Shown: positions 1-8,517 of the stretch, in pieces
How the letters are laid out: each line of letters opens with the position of its first letter
Position numbering within the stretch: the stretch's first letter is position 1
DNA from: B16-G9 sp964400655
GTDB lineage: Bacteria; Bacteroidota; Bacteroidia; Bacteroidales; F082
Direction: 5' to 3'
DNA length: 18,386 nt
Assembly (NCBI GenBank): GCA_964400655.1
Contig: CAYNVN010000153.1
Span: 1 to 18,386, forward strand
Notes under the pieces: model-generated
What the model was told of the DNA's origin: nothing
Databases searched by the model: none
Seen by the model: the letters and a program-made list of their open reading frames with translations, nothing else
Position numbers and translations under genes: made by a program

Positions 1-95
1 GAGGTTTCAATGAACCACGAAGACGCAAAGGCGCAAAGGATAGCTTTTTCGGTTGCTGGTTGCTGGATGCTTGTTACCCCTCCCGCACAACCCGT

Positions 96-196
96 CGTCA
101 TCCCGAGCTTTGCGAGGGATCTCCCCTGCATCAGCCTGCCCCAGTTCGGTCGTCAATAGTAGGGGATTTCTCGGTCGTTCCTCCCTCGAAATGACG
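96..196. repeat. Imperfect palindromic dispersed-type repeat (CGTCAT...ATGACG)
   Basis: The element starts CGTCATCCCGAG and ends CTCGAAATGACG, so its outer ends are inverted copies. Inside, GCGAGGGATCTCCCC on the left is matched loosely by GGGGATTTCTCGG on the right. Sequences of this general form (GTCATTTCGA...GAGAAATC) are, from memory, frequent dispersed intergenic repeats in Bacteroidota genomes. Only one copy lies in this window, so its dispersed nature is inferred. Confidence 0.55.
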
Positions 197-243
197 GACT
201 AATAAAGGAACGTCGTAGTTTTGGAATTATTTGTTTGTGATTT

Positions 244-329
244 TTTGAATTTACCTGCCCGTCCGGCAGGCGGGTTTGTGTTTTGGTGCTTGATATTTAG
301 AATTTACTCTAAGTACTCCAAACTTTAGG
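244..329 (+). repeat. Left copy of the ~86-bp repeat found inverted at the window's right end
   Basis: This segment contains the hairpin-forming core CCTGCCCGTCCGGCAGG at 254-270, then a T/G-rich stretch, then AAGTACTCCAAACTTTAG at 311-328. By eye about 79 of 86 bases match the reverse complement of 18301-18386, and the first 37 bases are identical. The repeat may extend further, because the right copy is cut by the window end. Confidence 0.85.
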
Positions 330-371
330 CACTTTTAATTTATGATTTTCGGTTTTTAATTTATGATTTTT

Positions 372-440
372 GATTTGCCCGTCCGGCAGGCGGGCCCGCA
401 CCAACGCCAAACGCTAAACCCCAAGTACTCCAAACTTTAG
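372..440 (+). repeat. Second, degenerate copy of the GC-palindrome/AAGTACTCC repeat
   Basis: GCCCGTCCGGCAGGCGGGC (377-395) and AAGTACTCCAAACTTTAG (423-440) repeat, in the same order and orientation, the two conserved parts of the 244-329 element. The DNA between them differs and is shorter (about 27 bases against about 36). The CCT of the left arm has changed, so the hairpin here would use the GCCCG/CGGGC arms instead. Confidence 0.65.
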
Positions 441-499
441 CACACTCCACATTTCATCTGCTTTACCTGCTCCCCCGCACAACCTGCTACAACCCTGAA

Positions 500-1489
500 T
501 TATATGTAATAGTCCCCAACCCTTTTCACAATCGCATCAACATCCTGTTCCATCATACATTTAAAATGTTTTTTCGGACAGCGGGAATACCCCAGCTTGC
601 TGCACGGACGGCAGGAGAGATTTTTTACTTCTGAAATATAAAACCGATCTTTATTCCGGGGCATATAAGGATACATGCCGAAAGCAGGAACCGTATTTCC
701 CCAAATGGAAACCATGGGCTTGTTAAAAGCGGCCCCTATGTGCATCAGGCCGGTATCGTTGGTAATTAATACTCGGCACTGTTTAACCAGCGAGGCGGAC
801 TGATTGAGGTTAAACCTGCCGCAGGCATTGAATACTGCCTTTCCGGGTGTGCGTTTAATAACCTCCCTGCCTCGTTCATAATCCTCTTTGCCTCCCAGCA
901 GTACAACCGGTAAATCAAGTTTGTTGATTACCTGTGCCGCCTTTTCGGGCGGAAATATTTTTGTAAAATGTTGTCCGCCCACAACAAACCCGACGTATCC
1001 TTTTTCAAGTCTTTTATCAATTGTTGTTACATCAACCTCATCCTTTGCGGGGATAAAAAAGTCGGGGCCCTCTCCGTCGTTGGTTACTCCCAGGGGTTCA
1101 ACGGCTTTAAAATAACGCGTTACCACATGAACTTCCGGCAGATAATTAACTTTAAGGTTTACCAGCAACCATTTTTCGATATTCACTTTAGGAAAAGAGG
1201 CCGAAGCAACTTTTAAGGCCTTTTTTATTTTGTAAGATCGCAGGTTTTTTTGCAAGTCAACCACAAAGTCGTATTGTTCATCTTTAAGCCGGGATATAAC
1301 TTCTGTTTCGCTGTTTTCGAAACCGAACACTTTGTTAACATAGGGATTGTTTTCGTAAAGATGTGCATTTGCGCTTTTGGTAACGGTGTCTATCCTGCAA
1401 TCCAGCTGTGTTTTTAACGACCTGATAACAGGGGTTGTAAGCACAATATCGCCAATAGAGCTAAATCGAATAACAAGAATCTTCTTCAA
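500..1489 (-). CDS. Glycosyltransferase family 9 protein, ADP-heptose:LPS heptosyltransferase-like
   Basis: This 329-residue protein is the usual size for GT9/heptosyltransferases, which transfer sugars (typically heptose) onto the lipopolysaccharide core at the inner face of the cytoplasmic membrane. The N-terminus MKKILVIRFSSIGDIVLTTP is the family's classic opening, with the SSIGD motif contacting the acceptor side in known structures. The C-terminal half carries the GGKEDYE segment and the nucleotide-sugar region ITNDTGLMHIGAAFNKP, with D and H-x-G as in the family. Near the end a cysteine cluster (C293, C296, C304, C311, spaced CRPC-x7-CPKKHFKC) matches the cysteine-rich tail of many Bacteroidota members. 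The ATG lies 29 bases after the stop of the upstream rubredoxin fusion gene on the same strand, so the two may be cotranscribed. The true sugar donor cannot be read from sequence. Confidence 0.92.
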   Translation of the reverse strand: MKKILVIRFSSIGDIVLTTPVIRSLKTQLDCRIDTVTKSANAHLYENNPYVNKVFGFENSETEVISRLKDEQYDFVVDLQKNLRSYKIKKALKVASASFPKVNIEKWLLVNLKVNYLPEVHVVTRYFKAVEPLGVTNDGEGPDFFIPAKDEVDVTTIDKRLEKGYVGFVVGGQHFTKIFPPEKAAQVINKLDLPVVLLGGKEDYERGREVIKRTPGKAVFNACGRFNLNQSASLVKQCRVLITNDTGLMHIGAAFNKPMVSIWGNTVPAFGMYPYMPRNKDRFYISEVKNLSCRPCSKLGYSRCPKKHFKCMMEQDVDAIVKRVGDYYI

Positions 1490-1518
1490 TTTTCCTGATT
1501 TGTACGTTTACAAAATGA

Positions 1519-2238
1519 TTAATCAACAGGTTCAAATTCCGACTTTGCCGCACCGCAGTCGGGGCAGGTCCAGTCGTCGGGAAGCGCTTCAAATAACGTA
1601 CCGGGAGAAATCCCGTTGTCGGGGTCGCCAATGGCGGGATCGTAAATCCAACCGCAATCCATACACTCATATTTTTGAAATTTCTTATCCTCGTTTGTTT
1701 CGGGTTGTTGATTTGCAGCCTCTTTACGCAACGCTTTTGAAATGTAGGTAGGAGCATTTTTTGGAGCAACCCCCTTAAGTACTTCATGGAAATAGGCATA
1801 CGTAAGGGGTGGTTCTTCCGACAACATTTCCCCCTCTTTCAGCAATCCCACAAACAGATAATGGGTTCCCATATCAATGGTTTCCAGCAATTCAAACGCC
1901 ATCCAGGCAACAGAACCTTCGGTAACCACCGGAACTCCTCCGGAGGTTTCAATAAAGGTCACATCATCAAATTTATCGGAACTCTTTCCCGAACGGTAAC
2001 CGAATTTATTGATTAGCTCACGTTTGCAGTTTTGTGAAAGTACGGAAACCGAAAACCTCTTTTGCTTTAAAATCAGTGATGCCGTAAAATTATCTTTGTT
2101 ACAGCTTATTCCGAATTTAGCAGGTTCGGCGGTAAGCTGAAAAACGGTATTGGCAATGTATCCGTTGTTACGGCCTTCACCGGCCGCCGAAACGATGAAC
2201 AGTCCGTAACTGATTGTTTTAAAAATATTCGGGTTCAT
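1519..2238 (-). CDS. Flavin reductase-rubredoxin fusion (high-molecular-weight rubredoxin type)
   Basis: A 239-residue two-domain redox protein. Residues about 1-155 resemble the FMN-binding split-barrel flavin reductase family (opening with KTISYGLFIVSA, then an N-T-VFQLTAEPAKF segment). A linker rich in Q, N, E and K (about 165-188) follows. Residues 190-239 form a complete rubredoxin domain with the four iron-ligand cysteines in two knuckles, CMDCG (C192, C195) and CPDCG (C225, C228), and the typical YDPAIGDPDNGI segment. The Moorella protein Hrb has the same architecture and passes electrons from NADH to the flavodiiron protein FprA for oxygen or NO reduction. No flavodiiron gene lies in this window, so the partner is inferred. 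It is transcribed divergently from the exported-protein pair starting at 2324 and probably reads on into the glycosyltransferase gene. An oxidative or nitrosative stress role is plausible. Confidence 0.92.
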   Translation of the reverse strand: MNPNIFKTISYGLFIVSAAGEGRNNGYIANTVFQLTAEPAKFGISCNKDNFTASLILKQKRFSVSVLSQNCKRELINKFGYRSGKSSDKFDDVTFIETSGGVPVVTEGSVAWMAFELLETIDMGTHYLFVGLLKEGEMLSEEPPLTYAYFHEVLKGVAPKNAPTYISKALRKEAANQQPETNEDKKFQKYECMDCGWIYDPAIGDPDNGISPGTLFEALPDDWTCPDCGAAKSEFEPVD

Positions 2239-2293
2239 AATACGTTGTTTAAAATGACGCTTTACCTAAACCGTAAAGATACATATAAACAAT

Positions 2294-2301
2294 TAACTTT
2301 G
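2294..2301 (+). promoter_or_regulatory. Putative -7 box of a Bacteroidota sigma-ABfr promoter
   Basis: TAACTTTG fits TAnnTTTG and ends 22 bases before the ATG at 2324. No good TTTG -33 box was found at the usual distance, so the call rests on the -7 element and its position. Confidence 0.5.
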
Positions 2302-2323
2302 CCGAAAATTCTAAAAAACGGAT

Positions 2324-3187
2324 ATGCAATTGATTTCCAAAATATTTTTACTTTTTCTTTTGGCAGTTTTTACCCAAACGGGTGTGGCCCAAAGTTATTC
2401 GTTCGGTAACACCACCGAAGGAAGCGAAGACGAAAGCATCCTCTATATGATGAACAAACAGGTCGGCCAGTTTTTCAGAAGGTTCAACATGGAAGAAGAC
2501 CAATACGGAAAACTTTTAAAAACCACCGACAGGCGCTATCACAACACAAAAATAAGGGTAAAACTGCTGGAGCAGATGTTTGATGTTCATAACCCTCGCA
2601 CCAACAGCTCGTTAAAAAAGTATTTTATCGAAGATGTAACCAATAAAAAACATCCGTATTACTTAAAATTTCTTGATAAAGACTGGTTTGCGGAGGTGTC
2701 GGCCACTTTTACCTCCAACGGCGAAGACCAGCACTTAATCCTGTTTTTAACGCTTGAAGAGTCGGGGCTTGGTTCCAAATGGGTCATCAGCAATGTATAT
2801 TATAACTACACCAGCGGCTTTTTTCCCCCTATGGACAGTTCCGAAGCCGCAAAATACTTTTTACATCCTCAAAGTCACGAGCTTGATTTTATGAATCTGC
2901 ATAAGGGGCTGGACCACCCTTCCAGAATCCAATATTACGCATCAGACAATTTTACCCCCGATTACCTTACGCTGTTTTTTTATCTGATGAAAACAAAACA
3001 GTTAAAGTTTAAAGAAATAACAGGTGTTAAATTTCACTTCTTTCAGGTACCCGACTGGTATTTTGAGTTATCATATTACAACCGGAGCGATACCAATTCG
3101 GGTTGGTTAATATCCAATCTGAAATATGTTAAAGAAGAGGAAAAACCCGAATTAATAAGATTTTACAAGTCATGTACAGAAGAATAA
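2324..3187 (+). CDS. Exported protein of unknown function
   Basis: I do not recognise the family. The 287-residue product begins with a signal peptide (basic K6, a hydrophobic stretch from I7 to about F16, probable cleavage after A22 in TGVAQ). The mature part is mixed alpha/beta, rich in aromatic residues and lysine, with no cysteines in an obvious motif and no membrane segment. Segments such as DWFAEVSATFTS and SKWVISNVYYNY, and later KWxxxNLKY-like strands, suggest one or two cone-shaped NTF2-like modules; this is a guess from pattern. The gene opens a two-gene unit: its last 16 bases overlap the start of the LRR gene, which argues for translational coupling and a joint role in the periplasm or at the outer membrane. 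Confidence 0.8.
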   Translation: MQLISKIFLLFLLAVFTQTGVAQSYSFGNTTEGSEDESILYMMNKQVGQFFRRFNMEEDQYGKLLKTTDRRYHNTKIRVKLLEQMFDVHNPRTNSSLKKYFIEDVTNKKHPYYLKFLDKDWFAEVSATFTSNGEDQHLILFLTLEESGLGSKWVISNVYYNYTSGFFPPMDSSEAAKYFLHPQSHELDFMNLHKGLDHPSRIQYYASDNFTPDYLTLFFYLMKTKQLKFKEITGVKFHFFQVPDWYFELSYYNRSDTNSGWLISNLKYVKEEEKPELIRFYKSCTEE

Positions 3188-5826
3188 TATTCATCATCAG
3201 TGTTTTGTTTTACGGTGTTACGTTTTTACCGGCTCAAAACGAAGTTAAACTTTCGGCCGAAGAGATAAAAACGTACGAACAACAAAGTAAAATGATGATC
3301 AGTTACCTTGAAGGTACGCTGAACTTTTTGGGAGACCCCGATGAGGTTATCGCCGAAAAAGAGATCATCATTAACAACAGCTATTTAAAAGTATTTCTCA
3401 ATCCCGAAGTTCAAATTGAAGACGATCTGGACGAAAACCGTGATGTGCCGTTGCGCAAAGATGTACAGGCTTATTTAAAAGACATCATCTTTTTTTACAA
3501 AAAAGTACAATTTGCTTACGAAGTAATATCGGTTGAGCAAATTACCAACCAAAAGGGGGAAATTGTATTTAAGGTTTCCGTTAACCGGAACCTGCAGGGA
3601 GTTACCGTTGACAACGACACGGTGGACAATAACCTTTTAAGATTTGTGGAAATCAATCTCGACCCCTATAAAAAAGACCTCCATATTGCCAGTATTTACA
3701 GTACCAAACCCAATGCCAAAACCGAAATGCGTTACTGGTGGAATCATTTACCGTTACCATGGAAAGATTTTTTCGGAGCAAAGGTTTTGGTTTTCGATAC
3801 GCTGACCATGAACAGCGTAATTTCGTTTGACGATAGTACGGCCGTTATTTTACGACCCCGAAGTGAAGTGGAAAAAGACTCGCTTCTGATTAGCGGTAAC
3901 GACACCCTGCGCTTTGCAAAATTGCCGGAACTCGATTCGGGACAGTACAAAATTGTTTACTCGTATGATACAGTGCTTACAAAATATTCCGATACGGTTA
4001 AGGTTAATGTTTCGGAACTTGACAGCTACTTAAAAACCTTTTTCGGAATTAAAAGTATCGATTTGAGCAATAATTTTATGATTGAATCTCTGGAACCGTT
4101 ATCGAGGCTCACCGCACTGGAACGGGTTAATGTTTCAAATATGCTTATCAACGACCTGTCGCCCTTAAGAAACCTGAATAAATTACAAGAGCTGAATGTT
4201 TCGCGTACAGCGGTAAAACATCTCGAACCCCTTAAATTTTCGTTTAACCTTAAGGAGCTTGACCTGTCGAAAACCGAAACGGATTCGCTGGATGCCATCA
4301 GCGGACTTACCATGCTTGAGCGACTGATTATCGACAGCACCCTCGTTGTGGATTTATCGCCGCTGGCAGCCATGAACAACCTGAACCTGTTAAGCCTTGC
4401 CTACACGCCTGTTACCAATCTTGAGCCGGTGGGAAAACTTCCCGCTTTAAAACGACTGATTTTAAAGGGTTCGGCAGTAACCGATTTAACCGCTTTACAA
4501 AATGCTCCGGCCATCGAATATATAAATATTGATAACACCCATATTTCCGATTTATCGCCGTTGGCCGGCGACTCAACGCTCAAAACCATTCAGGCAAATA
4601 ATTCCGCCATTAATAGTTTACAACCGCTGGAAGCAAATAAGAGGCTTAAACTTATTTATTGCGACAATACAGGTATCAATCGTGATAAGGCTATCGGATT
4701 TATGGAGAAAAACCCCAAATGTCTGGTAATTTTCGATTCGCAACGACTGGTAAACTGGTGGAACAGTTTATCCGGTGAATGGAAAAAAGTTTTGTCAAAA
4801 GGTTATGGAATGAGCAATCCTCCAACCAAAGAAGAACTTCATAAAATAGTTAACAAAAAGAAACTGGTACTGGCAAACAATAAGATTATTGAAAATCTTG
4901 AACCGGTAAAAATGCTTTTCAGACTTGAAACGCTGGATGCCGATAATACAACAATAAGTAATTTGTTGCCATTGGCGGGTCTTAACAGTTTACGGTATCT
5001 GAATCTTGAAAATACACGAATTTCAGGTTTAGATGACATTAAAGAATTAACCAACCTTCGTATGGTTAACATCGATAATACAGAAGTTAGCGATTTAAAA
5101 CCGTTACTAAAAAACAAAAAACTAAAACGAATTTATTGCGACAACACAAAAATAACCACGCCACAGGTTATTGCCTTTAAGGCTGTTATACCCGGTTGCA
5201 GCATTGTTTATCAAACAAACTCCCTGAAATTCTGGTGGAATAATTTATCGGGGGCATGGCAAAAAGTTTTATCGGAACAAATAAAAATTGATGGCGATCC
5301 TTCGCGCGAACAGCTCCAGCAAATGGTTGACCTGACCACTGTGACCATAAACAAAAACAGTGAAATCGATGACGTGGAGCCGTTAAGTATTTTCGGTCTT
5401 TTACGGGAACTAACCATCAGTTTTACCAGTATTTCCAACCTGTCGCCCCTTTCCGAATGCGACAGCATCAGGGTGCTGAACCTTCCCAACAACCCCATTG
5501 TTGATATTGAACCGCTGGCAAAATTAACCTATATTACCGAGTTGGATTTGGAAAACACAGGTGTCGAAAATTTAGAACCGTTGGCAAACCTGTTATATCT
5601 GGAAGCGCTTAACATTGCAGGTACCAGGGTTAAAAAACTTAAACCGCTGGCAAACCTTACATCTTTAAGAAAATTAACAATTAACAATACCAGGGTAAAT
5701 AAACTTACGGATATTGATGAATTGCCAAATATGGAGAAACTGATTTGTTACAACACCTCAATCCGAAAGAAAAAAGTAGATAATTATAAAGAGAAACACC
5801 CTGATGTGAAGGTTATCTATTATTAA
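3172..5826 (+). CDS. Exported leucine-rich-repeat protein with three LRR blocks
   Basis: An 884-residue protein with a signal peptide (cleavage probably after A21 in FLPAQ). Residues about 25-180 form a non-repetitive N-terminal domain. After it come three blocks of 22-residue LRRs of the internalin/SDS22 style (pattern L-x-x-L-x-L-x-N-T-x-I-x-D-L-x-P-L): about 288-520, 550-680 and 710-870. Each block closes with a similar cap, Y-C-D/Y-N-T-x-I followed by a helix and a strand ending in VIFD, IVYQ or VIYY. Each block is preceded by a WWN-x-L module (W189-N191, W529-N531, W688-N690); the last two share the longer pattern WWNxLSGxWxKVLS. No C-terminal anchor or sorting domain is visible, since the chain ends inside the last cap. 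LRR arrays of this kind usually bind proteins; the ligand is unknown. It starts inside the upstream gene, in another frame, so the two are surely one operon. Confidence 0.9.
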   Translation: MYRRIIFIISVLFYGVTFLPAQNEVKLSAEEIKTYEQQSKMMISYLEGTLNFLGDPDEVIAEKEIIINNSYLKVFLNPEVQIEDDLDENRDVPLRKDVQAYLKDIIFFYKKVQFAYEVISVEQITNQKGEIVFKVSVNRNLQGVTVDNDTVDNNLLRFVEINLDPYKKDLHIASIYSTKPNAKTEMRYWWNHLPLPWKDFFGAKVLVFDTLTMNSVISFDDSTAVILRPRSEVEKDSLLISGNDTLRFAKLPELDSGQYKIVYSYDTVLTKYSDTVKVNVSELDSYLKTFFGIKSIDLSNNFMIESLEPLSRLTALERVNVSNMLINDLSPLRNLNKLQELNVSRTAVKHLEPLKFSFNLKELDLSKTETDSLDAISGLTMLERLIIDSTLVVDLSPLAAMNNLNLLSLAYTPVTNLEPVGKLPALKRLILKGSAVTDLTALQNAPAIEYINIDNTHISDLSPLAGDSTLKTIQANNSAINSLQPLEANKRLKLIYCDNTGINRDKAIGFMEKNPKCLVIFDSQRLVNWWNSLSGEWKKVLSKGYGMSNPPTKEELHKIVNKKKLVLANNKIIENLEPVKMLFRLETLDADNTTISNLLPLAGLNSLRYLNLENTRISGLDDIKELTNLRMVNIDNTEVSDLKPLLKNKKLKRIYCDNTKITTPQVIAFKAVIPGCSIVYQTNSLKFWWNNLSGAWQKVLSEQIKIDGDPSREQLQQMVDLTTVTINKNSEIDDVEPLSIFGLLRELTISFTSISNLSPLSECDSIRVLNLPNNPIVDIEPLAKLTYITELDLENTGVENLEPLANLLYLEALNIAGTRVKKLKPLANLTSLRKLTINNTRVNKLTDIDELPNMEKLICYNTSIRKKKVDNYKEKHPDVKVIYY

Positions 5827-5847
5827 ATTTACGGGTTTCGAATCACT

Positions 5848-5869
5848 TTCCGTTAAGAAACAAACGGAA
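5848..5869 (+). terminator. Weak hairpin after the LRR gene
   Basis: TTCCGTT and AACGGAA form a 7-bp stem with an 8-base loop 21 bases after the stop codon. No run of T follows, so its role as a terminator is doubtful. The remaining intergenic DNA up to 6002 is AT-rich with nothing recognised. Confidence 0.3.
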
Positions 5870-6002
5870 TAATTAATACTTTGAGGTAAGAATAAAAAGA
5901 CATTATTAATTATCATTATAATCAATATGTTAAACTAATATAAATAATGCCTCCATGTGTTATTAATACCAGGTTTCACTGATGTTTTCATATAATTCTG
6001 TC

Positions 6003-6010
6003 TAACTTTG
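6003..6010 (+). promoter_or_regulatory. Putative -7 box of the malic enzyme promoter
   Basis: TAACTTTG fits the Bacteroidota TAnnTTTG element and ends 24 bases before the ATG at 6035. The upstream -33 region has T-rich tracts but no clean TTTG at 19-21 bases. Confidence 0.5.
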
Positions 6011-6034
6011 CCGCAACTTTTAAAACATTAAAAA

Positions 6035-8299
6035 ATGGATAAGTTATTTAGAAAAGATGCCTTTAAATACCACGAGTTGGGACGGCCGGGTAAAATAGAA
6101 GTGGTTCCTACCAAACCCTATTCAACACAACGTGATTTATCACTTGCTTATACTCCCGGTGTAGCCGACCCCTGTATGGCAATAAAAAACAACCCTGAAG
6201 ATGTATATCGTTATACCGCCAAAGGAAACCTGGTGGCGGTTATTTCAAACGGAACGGCAGTTCTGGGTCTGGGCAATATCGGCCCCGAAGCGGGCAAACC
6301 GGTAATGGAAGGCAAAGGGCTTTTATTTAAGGTTTTTGCCGATGTTGATGTTTTTGATATTGAGGTTAACGAAACCGATCCCGATAAATTTATTGAAGTA
6401 GTTAAAGCCATTGCCCCCACATTTGGAGGCATAAACCTCGAAGATATTAAAGCCCCCGAGTGTTTTGAAATTGAAACACGCCTGAAAGAAGAGCTTGATA
6501 TTCCGCTTATGCACGACGACCAGCACGGTACGGCCATCATCTCATCGGCAGGACTGATAAACGCACTGGATATTCTTGGCAAAAAAATCGAAGATATTAA
6601 AATTGTTGTCAGTGGTGCCGGTGCCGCTGCCATTTCGTGTACAAAGCTTTACCTGGCCATGGGTGCCAAAAAAGAGAATGTAATCATGTGCGACAGTCGC
6701 GGAGTAATCCATAAAGACCGTACGGATTTAAACGAAACAAAAAAACCTTTTGCCACCGACCTGCCGGTTCATACCCTTGAAGAAGCAGTAAAAGGTGCCG
6801 ATATGTTTCTCGGACTGTCGGTAGGCGGAATGCTAACACAGGATATGATGAAAACCATGGCACCAAATCCCATTGTGTTTGCCCTGGCAAATCCCGTTCC
6901 CGAAATCTCCTATGATGAGGCCATGAGTGCTCGTCCAGATACCATTATGGCAACGGGACGCTCCGACTATCCCAATCAAATAAACAATGTGCTGGGATTT
7001 CCGTTTATTTTTCGCGGTGCGCTTGACGTAAGAGCCACCAAAATTAACGAAGAGATGAAACTGGCGGCTGCCAAAGCCCTTGCCGAACTTGCCAAACAAC
7101 CTGTTCCGGAAGAAGTTAACCTTGCTTACGGAGTACATAATCTTAAATTCGGAAAAGAGTACCTTATTCCAAAACCCACCGATCCGCGTTTAATTGAAAC
7201 CGTAGCTCCCGCCGTGGCCAAAGCAGCCATGGATTCGGGAATTGCAAAAAATCCCGTTAAAAACTGGAGTACCTATAAAGAAGAACTGAGAAAACGGATG
7301 GGATTGTCCAATCCGCTGAAACGTCAGATGAAAGCCACCGCCAAAAAGGCTCCCAAAAGAATTGTTATGTCGGATGCCGACCATTATAATATTCTTAAAG
7401 CCGCCGAAATCGTTCATAACGAAGGGCTGGCAATCCCCATTTTGCTTGGCAATCGCCAAAAAATCGAGGAGATTATTGAAAAGAACCAGCTGGAGCTTGA
7501 CGGCATTCAAATCATCGACCCCAAATCGAGAGAAGAAAACAAACGAAGAAAAGAGTTTGCCGATATTCTTTACAAAAAACGCCAGCGCAAAGGGTTAACC
7601 CTGGCAGGAGCCAACGAGTACATGCACCACAAAAACTATTTTGCCCCCATGCTTGTTGAAACGGGTGTTGCCGATGCGGTTTTGGCAGGTATGACCCGAA
7701 GCTATCCGAGCACCATACGTCCGGCATTGCAAATTATCGGTAAAAAACCCGATTTGAACATTGTAAGCGGAATGTACATTGTAAACACAAAAGAGGGGCC
7801 GCTGTTTTTAAGCGACACCACCGTTAACCAGATGCCCGGTGCCGAAGAGCTGGTTGAAATAACCGTTCAAACGGCTCAGGCCGTCAAACGTTTCAATATC
7901 GATCCCGTAATTGCATTGATTTCATATTCCAATTTCGGCTCGGTAAACGGCAATTCGCCTAACCGCATGCGCGAAGCGGTAAAAATACTCCATGAACGTT
8001 ATCCCGAACTTAAGGTTGATGGCGAAATACAGGCCAACGTTGCCCTTAATCAGGAGCTGATGAAAGAGAACTTTTCTTTTGCCGAAATTCTGGGTAAAAA
8101 GGTCAATACGCTCATTTTCCCCAACCTTGCCGCCTCAAATGCCGCCTATAAACTGTTGGGTGAGCTAACCGATTTTGAACTGATTGGCCCCATCCTTAAC
8201 GGAATGAACAAGCCGGTGCACGTTTTACAAATGGGTAGTTCGGTGGACGAAATCGTTAACATGGTAATGATTGCCGTAATGGATGCTCAAAATATGTAG
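6035..8299 (+). CDS. maeB: NADP-type malic enzyme with C-terminal phosphotransacetylase-like domain
   Basis: At 754 residues this has the full length of MaeB enzymes, which oxidatively decarboxylate malate to pyruvate and CO2 with formation of NADPH in the cytoplasm. The N-terminal malic domain shows the conserved LAYTPGVADPC segment (Y39 as candidate catalytic tyrosine), MEGKGLLFK (K94 as candidate catalytic lysine), the metal-binding NLEDIKAPE (E136, D137) and MHDDQHGTA (D161, D162). A Rossmann motif SGAGAAAIS starts at residue 193. From about residue 428 a phosphotransacetylase-like domain follows, including VADAVLAGMTRSYPSTIRPAL. In MaeB proteins this domain is generally thought to bind acetyl-CoA as an allosteric signal rather than to catalyse. 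The gene stands alone with its own -7 box and a strong terminator. NADP rather than NAD preference is taken from the family, not read from a residue. Confidence 0.95.
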   Translation: MDKLFRKDAFKYHELGRPGKIEVVPTKPYSTQRDLSLAYTPGVADPCMAIKNNPEDVYRYTAKGNLVAVISNGTAVLGLGNIGPEAGKPVMEGKGLLFKVFADVDVFDIEVNETDPDKFIEVVKAIAPTFGGINLEDIKAPECFEIETRLKEELDIPLMHDDQHGTAIISSAGLINALDILGKKIEDIKIVVSGAGAAAISCTKLYLAMGAKKENVIMCDSRGVIHKDRTDLNETKKPFATDLPVHTLEEAVKGADMFLGLSVGGMLTQDMMKTMAPNPIVFALANPVPEISYDEAMSARPDTIMATGRSDYPNQINNVLGFPFIFRGALDVRATKINEEMKLAAAKALAELAKQPVPEEVNLAYGVHNLKFGKEYLIPKPTDPRLIETVAPAVAKAAMDSGIAKNPVKNWSTYKEELRKRMGLSNPLKRQMKATAKKAPKRIVMSDADHYNILKAAEIVHNEGLAIPILLGNRQKIEEIIEKNQLELDGIQIIDPKSREENKRRKEFADILYKKRQRKGLTLAGANEYMHHKNYFAPMLVETGVADAVLAGMTRSYPSTIRPALQIIGKKPDLNIVSGMYIVNTKEGPLFLSDTTVNQMPGAEELVEITVQTAQAVKRFNIDPVIALISYSNFGSVNGNSPNRMREAVKILHERYPELKVDGEIQANVALNQELMKENFSFAEILGKKVNTLIFPNLAASNAAYKLLGELTDFELIGPILNGMNKPVHVLQMGSSVDEIVNMVMIAVMDAQNM

Positions 8300-8334
8300 T
8301 AACCCTTTTGCAGGTTTATTAATATAACTATAAG

Positions 8335-8377
8335 GCTGTGGATAATACAGACTTCTGTATTGTTCACAGCATTTTTT
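8335..8377 (+). terminator. Intrinsic terminator of the malic enzyme gene
   Basis: GCTGTGGATAATACAG and CTGTATTGTTCACAGC pair over 16 positions (two as G-U in RNA) around the loop ACTT. The stem is followed by ATTTTTT. It begins 35 bases after the stop codon. This is the clearest terminator in the window. Confidence 0.9.
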
Positions 8378-8491
8378 ATGGTTCTTTATCATTCCGGAGT
8401 TTCTTCTTTATATTGATTTTCAATAAATATATAATAATTTTAAATTGAACAATATATTCCTGTTCCCGTAGCAATTACAAAACAATATACT

Positions 8492-8499
8492 TATTTTTG
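8492..8499 (+). promoter_or_regulatory. Putative -7 box of the sensor kinase promoter
   Basis: TATTTTTG fits TAnnTTTG and ends 18 bases before the ATG at 8518. No convincing -33 TTTG is seen upstream. Confidence 0.5.
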
Positions 8500-8517
8500 A
8501 TAGCATAAACCATTCAT

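Larger units (their letters stand above)
1..499. other. Repeat-dense intergenic region, no gene seen
   Basis: No convincing reading frame is present. The stretch is a patchwork of short dispersed elements: a motif rich in CGCAAAGG around 12-40, an imperfect palindromic element at 96-196, a 17-bp direct repeat (TTTTAATTTATGATTTT at 333-349 and 354-370), and two copies of a GC-rich palindrome plus the AAGTACTCCAAACTTTAG motif (244-329 and 372-440). A short CCCGCACAACC motif occurs near 82 and again near 474. It lies downstream of the minus-strand glycosyltransferase gene, whose stop codon is at 500. No U-tract terminator for that gene was recognised. Such mosaics of short repeats are familiar from Bacteroidota intergenic DNA; function unknown. 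Confidence 0.7.

Noticed and set aside
1..499. The repeat mosaic as a CRISPR array or an insertion sequence end
   Set aside because: Repeats are few, differ in type, and are not separated by equal-sized unique spacers. No transposase frame is near.
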